Below are positions 60,301 through 64,000 of a DNA stretch of 64,000 nt, piece by piece. The translations under genes were made by a program, and so were the position numbers. The DNA lies in the NCBI RefSeq assembly GCF_000512585.2, contig NC_089247.1:372001-436000 (forward strand), in the 5' to 3' direction. How positions within the stretch are numbered: position 1 is the first letter of the stretch; each line of letters opens with the position of its first letter. The DNA comes from Kwoniella bestiolae CBS 10118 (taxonomy: Eukaryota > Basidiomycota > Tremellomycetes > Tremellales > Cryptococcaceae). Under the pieces are notes generated by a model. It did no database searches and was not told the DNA's origin. It saw only the letters and a list, made by a program, of their open reading frames with translations.

Positions 60301-60544
60301 AGCTTCTTCCTCTACCGATGAGATCATCCCTACTTCTTCAGCCAGCTCCGTTGAATCTGAGGTGACAGCCTCAGCTACTTTCACCTCAACTTCATCCGCA
60401 CCGGAGGCTACCGAGACGGATTGCGATGAGGAAGACACCACCGAGTCCGATGTAGTAGAAAGAGGGTTCGATGACGGGGAGGAATGGGAGGTAGTCTGGG
60501 TGAATGAGGAGGACGTTCAGCCTGAATGGGAGGTTTTGGCTTAA
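57385..60544 (+). CDS. Large Ser/Ala/Thr-rich secreted protein, likely cell-wall mannoprotein, 974 aa
   Basis: Exons 57385-58074 and 58310-60544, with an unusually long 235-nt intron. A signal peptide (MKIQKNASTSLLLLPLLVSP, cleavage near residue 24) is followed by Kex2-type dibasic sites (FRR, NAKR). A short, more ordered part comes next (SLLENSKGYETLTYSIYTPI, ITLEVVLEPTQEPDGTWDYVV). The remaining ~700 residues are Ser/Ala/Thr/Pro-rich and surely O-glycosylated. They contain three APYPIWYGGSGDD-like repeats, an Asn-Gly-Thr-rich segment with many N-glycosylation sites, and three PSAADSG repeats. The last ~45 residues are acidic with Trp (EEWEVVWVNEEDVQPEW). There is no hydrophobic GPI tail, so it is probably released or held in the wall non-covalently. 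Family not recognised. Confidence 0.85.
59104..59321 (+). repeat. Three in-frame YPxWYGGSG coding repeats
   Basis: Three units encoding APYPIWYGGSGDD, APYPIWYGGSGDD and MPYPPWYGGSGEA at about 59104-59143, 59182-59221 and 59281-59320, separated by Ser/Ala/Thr spacers. They are the only aromatic clusters in the repetitive part of the protein. Confidence 0.9.
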
Positions 60545-61227
60545 ATCAGTTTCACACGTTAAAGTGGAAACTTTATCCTTTAGTTGGATCGTTAATGGAC
60601 TTTTGATGAATTTTATAGTACTTTATAGTCATGGTATATTTTATACAAATGAATGAATGACTCTGGTAGTCTCATTAATCTACTATCCGACTCTTCACTA
60701 GGTCAATGAGTTTGCCAAGTGACAGAAGCTTCGATTCTCTAAGATCACAACATGTATCTCCGACGATATAAAACCCCTACGATTGTGGGGTATCGGGGCC
60801 AAAAAGGGGTAGGACCCTCAGGTGGCAATTATATTCTTGATTCGAACCCGAGCCTGAAGAGCACTCGGATTTAGCACTCGGATTGACCAACTTTTTGATG
60901 TTCCTCCCACGCCCCATCCAACTGCGTTATCAGTGGACGGGGCGGGCCAAGGCCATATACATTAGAATAAGAATCGCGAAAGGTATACAGTACTGCTTTT
61001 CCAGTTCTATATTCCTTTCCATCTCTCTGTCCCTCATGCATGAACTCTTATATGTCACAGTATGTTACATGGTGTTCATCGATATGTATATACAAAGATA
61101 TGCTACAAACAATATACTGTCCTATCATGCTACTTTTCATCCAATCGTAAGACTCTCTTATCCATTCTAATTGTCTCAGACACTATAGTCGTCCTATCAT
61201 GAGCTTGACTCGAAATACAGTAGACGG
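60545..61227. other. Convergent 3' region of the Ser-rich gene and CSN7
   Basis: No gene is called. A GATTCGAACCC stretch near 60839 looks like a tRNA B box but has no pairing partners for a cloverleaf. Confidence 0.5.
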
Positions 61228-62527
61228 CTAATCCCTAGACCTCTTGAAAGACCTCACTCCATCCAACTCATCAGGACTCGGAACATTACGTGTGAGTCTA
61301 TTCGAAAATAACAATCAGCTGGATATGTCAAACAATTATGGAAAAACCGAACACACCCACAATCTCCCACTACCGCCTGCGCCACCCATCAATCCAGCTA
61401 ACAGCGCGTCCTGATTAATCTCTCCCCCGACTCCAAAGTCCTTGAATCCTCCTACTCCAGGCGGAGGAGCGGGTCTGAAAGCTCTATCTCTCTCTCCGAA
61501 GGGATTCGACTTCGATTTGGTATTTTTCAGTTCAGTTGAGATGATCTGATACTCTCTGTCTCTGTATATCTTGTACTCGTTGGATCGGGCTGATTCCTGC
61601 GCGGAGGACTGTTTGAGCTCGAGGATACGGGTGTCAAGTGCTGAGAGGAGGGTATCGGCGGTTTTGCACCTGCGTTTTACCATCAGACATCAGCCACCAT
61701 CGCTCGGCATTAGACGATGAAGCGATTGAGTCGGAGTTTCGATTACATTGAGGTAAGGTGACTTACCAATTCACCAAACCTTCTTGTACAGTCAATAAGT
61801 CTTTCTCCTGCAAATCTCTTCCTGATACCCAATCTACATGTAGGACTTTTTCATGATGATGCATCTTCCCGCCTAACAATCCAGCATATATCACGTCGAT
61901 GATCAGGTCTTCCAGCTGACGGATCGTATCGAGTCGAAGAGAAGATAAGAGCTGGTCGTAGGGTAATGACTGAGTCGAGGAACGTATAAGCTGGTGTGTA
62001 GCATGAGGGTAATGTGTGTGAACTAGAAACTCACTCTATGTGTCAATGCCAGTGAAACGAGGGTGAGGTGTTTGAGTTTGAGGATGTGAGAGGGTGTCAG
62101 CTGGGGATATGAGCTTGTTGCGGCTATGATTGAATCCATTAGCTACGATCTTCTAAGGCAATAAACTCTCTCATAGCTACTCACTTTCATAATCTGCTAA
62201 AGTACCATAAGCGAACAATTGAAGAAGTCGATGATGATTCTGATATGTTGGATCGATTGAGAGCTGATTGCAACGTTGACGATTAGCTAGTGAATTACAG
62301 GTAGCATGCATTCGTCCAGCTTACCTCCTGTATGTTTGGAAATTCCAGCAACTCAGAGAAGGTGTACACTCCAGGCTATGAGAGTAGGAGTCAGCTTGAT
62401 ACTCATTACGGAGGAAGACTGAGCCTACCGCGGCAGTAGCGTCCATGATTATCTTAGCTGCCGCTGCACCCTTGGTGGACCTGGCCAAGAGCAGAAATGG
62501 CTCAAGTTTTGATGAGAGGTCTGACAT
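61228..62527 (-). CDS. CSN7: COP9 signalosome subunit 7 (PCI domain), 299 aa
   Basis: Exons, minus strand: 62527-62429, 62375-62325, 62263-62185, 62123-62035, 61969-61767, 61669-61361 and 61297-61228; all in frame. The COP9 signalosome removes Nedd8 from cullins; subunit 7 is a PCI-domain scaffold. Recognisable parts are LEPFLLLARSTKGAAAAKII, PGVYTFSELLEFPNI, YQNHHRLLQLFAYGTLADY, then LTPSHILKLKHLTLVSLA and YDQLLSSLRLDTIRQLEDLI of the PCI winged helix. IDVIYAGLLGGKM, a C-terminal coiled coil (LDTRILELK) and a Gly-rich stretch follow. The last exon is needed for a natural end (DELDGVRSFKRSRD); reading through the last intron gives a short false tail. Length is close to the family norm. It is divergent from the 62917 gene. 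Confidence 0.9.
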
Positions 62528-62916
62528 CGTGATTACACCTTGTTCTCTTGATGCTGTTGATGATGAGGAATAAGGAAGGAACGTTCAACATTGGTTAAAC
62601 ATGAATATGGATCCAAACACAGATACGAGTACGCAGACGTCAACCACTGCTCATGATGGTTCACCTCCACTTGGTTCAAATGGGGATAGAGTGCCACCCA
62701 ATCGGTGTTTTCGGAAATATACCGGTTTGCCTGACCCAACCCACTAACTTTTGTTTACTCTTTCATTTGATGTCACTTCCTTATTCACGGTATCACTTTA
62801 TCACTTATCACCTCTTCACCATCACCTTCTTCTTCTTCTTTCCTCCCATTTACCATTTACCATCTCATTACATTAAACATCCCTCCACTATTCACGTCCA
62901 CTTAGAAGCCATCACC

Positions 62917-64000
62917 ATGGACGATCAACAATCCCACTCACACTCTCACTCACCTCTCAACCTAGCAGCAGCCAACGACATCCCCTCATTCGCCATCGAC
63001 CCAGCCCTCGAAGCATCCAGCGAATTCTTCTCAAACTCCATATCAGCACTAGACGACCCTCACCAACATGACAACATCCCAACCCAGGTCGTAGGTGAAA
63101 ACGAGGACCATGTAGATGATCATGGACATCCGACTCAGGAAGATATTGACGCAGTCATCAAAGCGTCCCTAGACCATGTACAAGCCCAGGCAGCGGCAGA
63201 GGCAGCCGCGCAGGCCGTAGCTGCTCTGACACGGATCGAAACTCCCATTCCTGAGGATGGCTCTACCCCACAAGCACAGGAAGAGGAGGAAGGGGGCAGT
63301 GAACCACCAAGGAAAAAAACCAAAGTTGATGATACTCTTCCTGGATGCGAGGGTAACCCAATCTCAAATCCACCGCTACATATTGCTCCTTTCTCTAAAC
63401 CCGATAGACAGGCTGGTACTACCCCTTTACCCCTTTACTTGCTGTTCCAAGACAAGACACAGTTTCTTAGATGGTTGGATGCCGAGAGCAGTTGGTGCCA
63501 TTTCGTTCAGAGACGGACGACGACGCCTGATAAGCGATCGGCGGAGAGGTTGCAGAGTAGGATTAGGGCTCATAATAGGAGCTTGGAAGGTGAGTGTTCT
63601 GAGCCCTCTTCGAATACAATACTGCTGTAAATACACCAAACCATACGTTGTACCAAAATTCTGGATATAGGATCTTTGCGCTGGTGTAATCATCTGTCAT
63701 AAACCTGTTCATCTACCTTTAGATCCATACACCAGGCTGATCCTCTGATAACTCACAGCAATGACCCCCGAAGAACGAGCTGCCGCAGCCCCCCTGAAAA
63801 CCCGTCGTCGAAAGAGGGTTTCACCCGTCTTTGAGAAAGTCACGTTCACATGCCATCATGCGGGGACCTACGAATCGAAACATTCGACTTCCTTACCGAA
63901 AGAGAAACTACGGTTGAACACGAAGAAATCGGTGAAATGTGCTTGTGCGAGTAGGATCGTGTTGAGCGAGTTGCAGAGTGGGGAATGTAAGGTCGTTTAT
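62917..64000 (+). CDS. Partial gene, zinc-finger-like (FAR1/WRKY-GCM1 type) protein, 5' part
   Basis: Exon 1 is 62917-63589. Exon 2 starts at 63759 after a 169-nt intron and runs off the right edge, so the gene is incomplete here. The N-terminus is His/Ser-rich (SHSHSHSPLN) and acidic, with an Ala-rich helix (AQAAAEAAAQAVAALTR) and a nuclear-signal-like PPRKKTKVDD. Then come LYLLFQDKTQFLRWLD and SWCHFVQRR. Exon 2 carries FTCHHAGTYESKH and, further on, KKSVKCACASRI, a His/Cys arrangement like the DNA-binding modules of FAR1- or MULE-transposase-derived proteins. A DNA-binding role is inferred. The 5' end is divergent from CSN7 across 389 bp. Confidence 0.65.

Noticed and set aside
60836..60860. 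tRNA B-box-like GATTCGAACCC
   Set aside because: No A box or acceptor/anticodon stem pairing around it.

Overview
The window looks like nuclear DNA of a basidiomycete yeast of the Tremellales (Cryptococcus/Kwoniella type). Genes on both strands are split by many 45-75 nt GT-AG introns with CTRAY-like branch sites, some exons are only 20-37 nt long, and intergenic gaps are short in the conserved parts. The recognisable proteins are ordinary fungal housekeeping proteins. No rRNA, tRNA, CRISPR array or intact transposon was found. Exon structures were worked out by hand from splice signals and reading-frame continuity, so they are predictions.

Two kinds of territory alternate. Conserved segments: 7.2-21.5 kb carries a 1021-aa unknown protein, an SMP/C2 lipid-transfer protein, a single-span membrane protein and a 1012-aa adaptor-like protein. 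37.0-45.4 kb carries NAR1 (Fe-S protein maturation), a GFA-family zinc protein, the RNase H2 B subunit and a RING/TRAF-type zinc-finger protein. 48.2-64.0 kb carries an alpha-glucoside-type MFS sugar transporter, a putative secreted protein, a BRD8/Bdc1-like bromodomain protein, a mitoribosomal mL58-like protein, a large Ser-rich secreted protein, COP9 signalosome subunit 7 and the start of a zinc-finger-like protein that runs off the right edge.

Accessory segments: 0-6.3 kb, 21.7-36.7 kb and 45.5-48 kb are gene-poor and hold proteins I cannot assign to any known family. The most interesting result is that several belong together. Neighbouring pairs at 3.3/5.3 kb and 33.8/35.5 kb share a two-module layout of about 260-380 aa with a common junction motif. 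Another pair at 21.8/23.7 kb consists of one open copy and one broken copy. Single genes at 0.8 and 47.1 kb may be distant members. Almost every one has a clear TATA box about 60-150 bp before its ATG, as do the small secreted protein gene at 30.3 kb and a small ORF at 31.6 kb. This looks like a fast-evolving, TATA-driven, tandemly duplicating gene set of unknown function.
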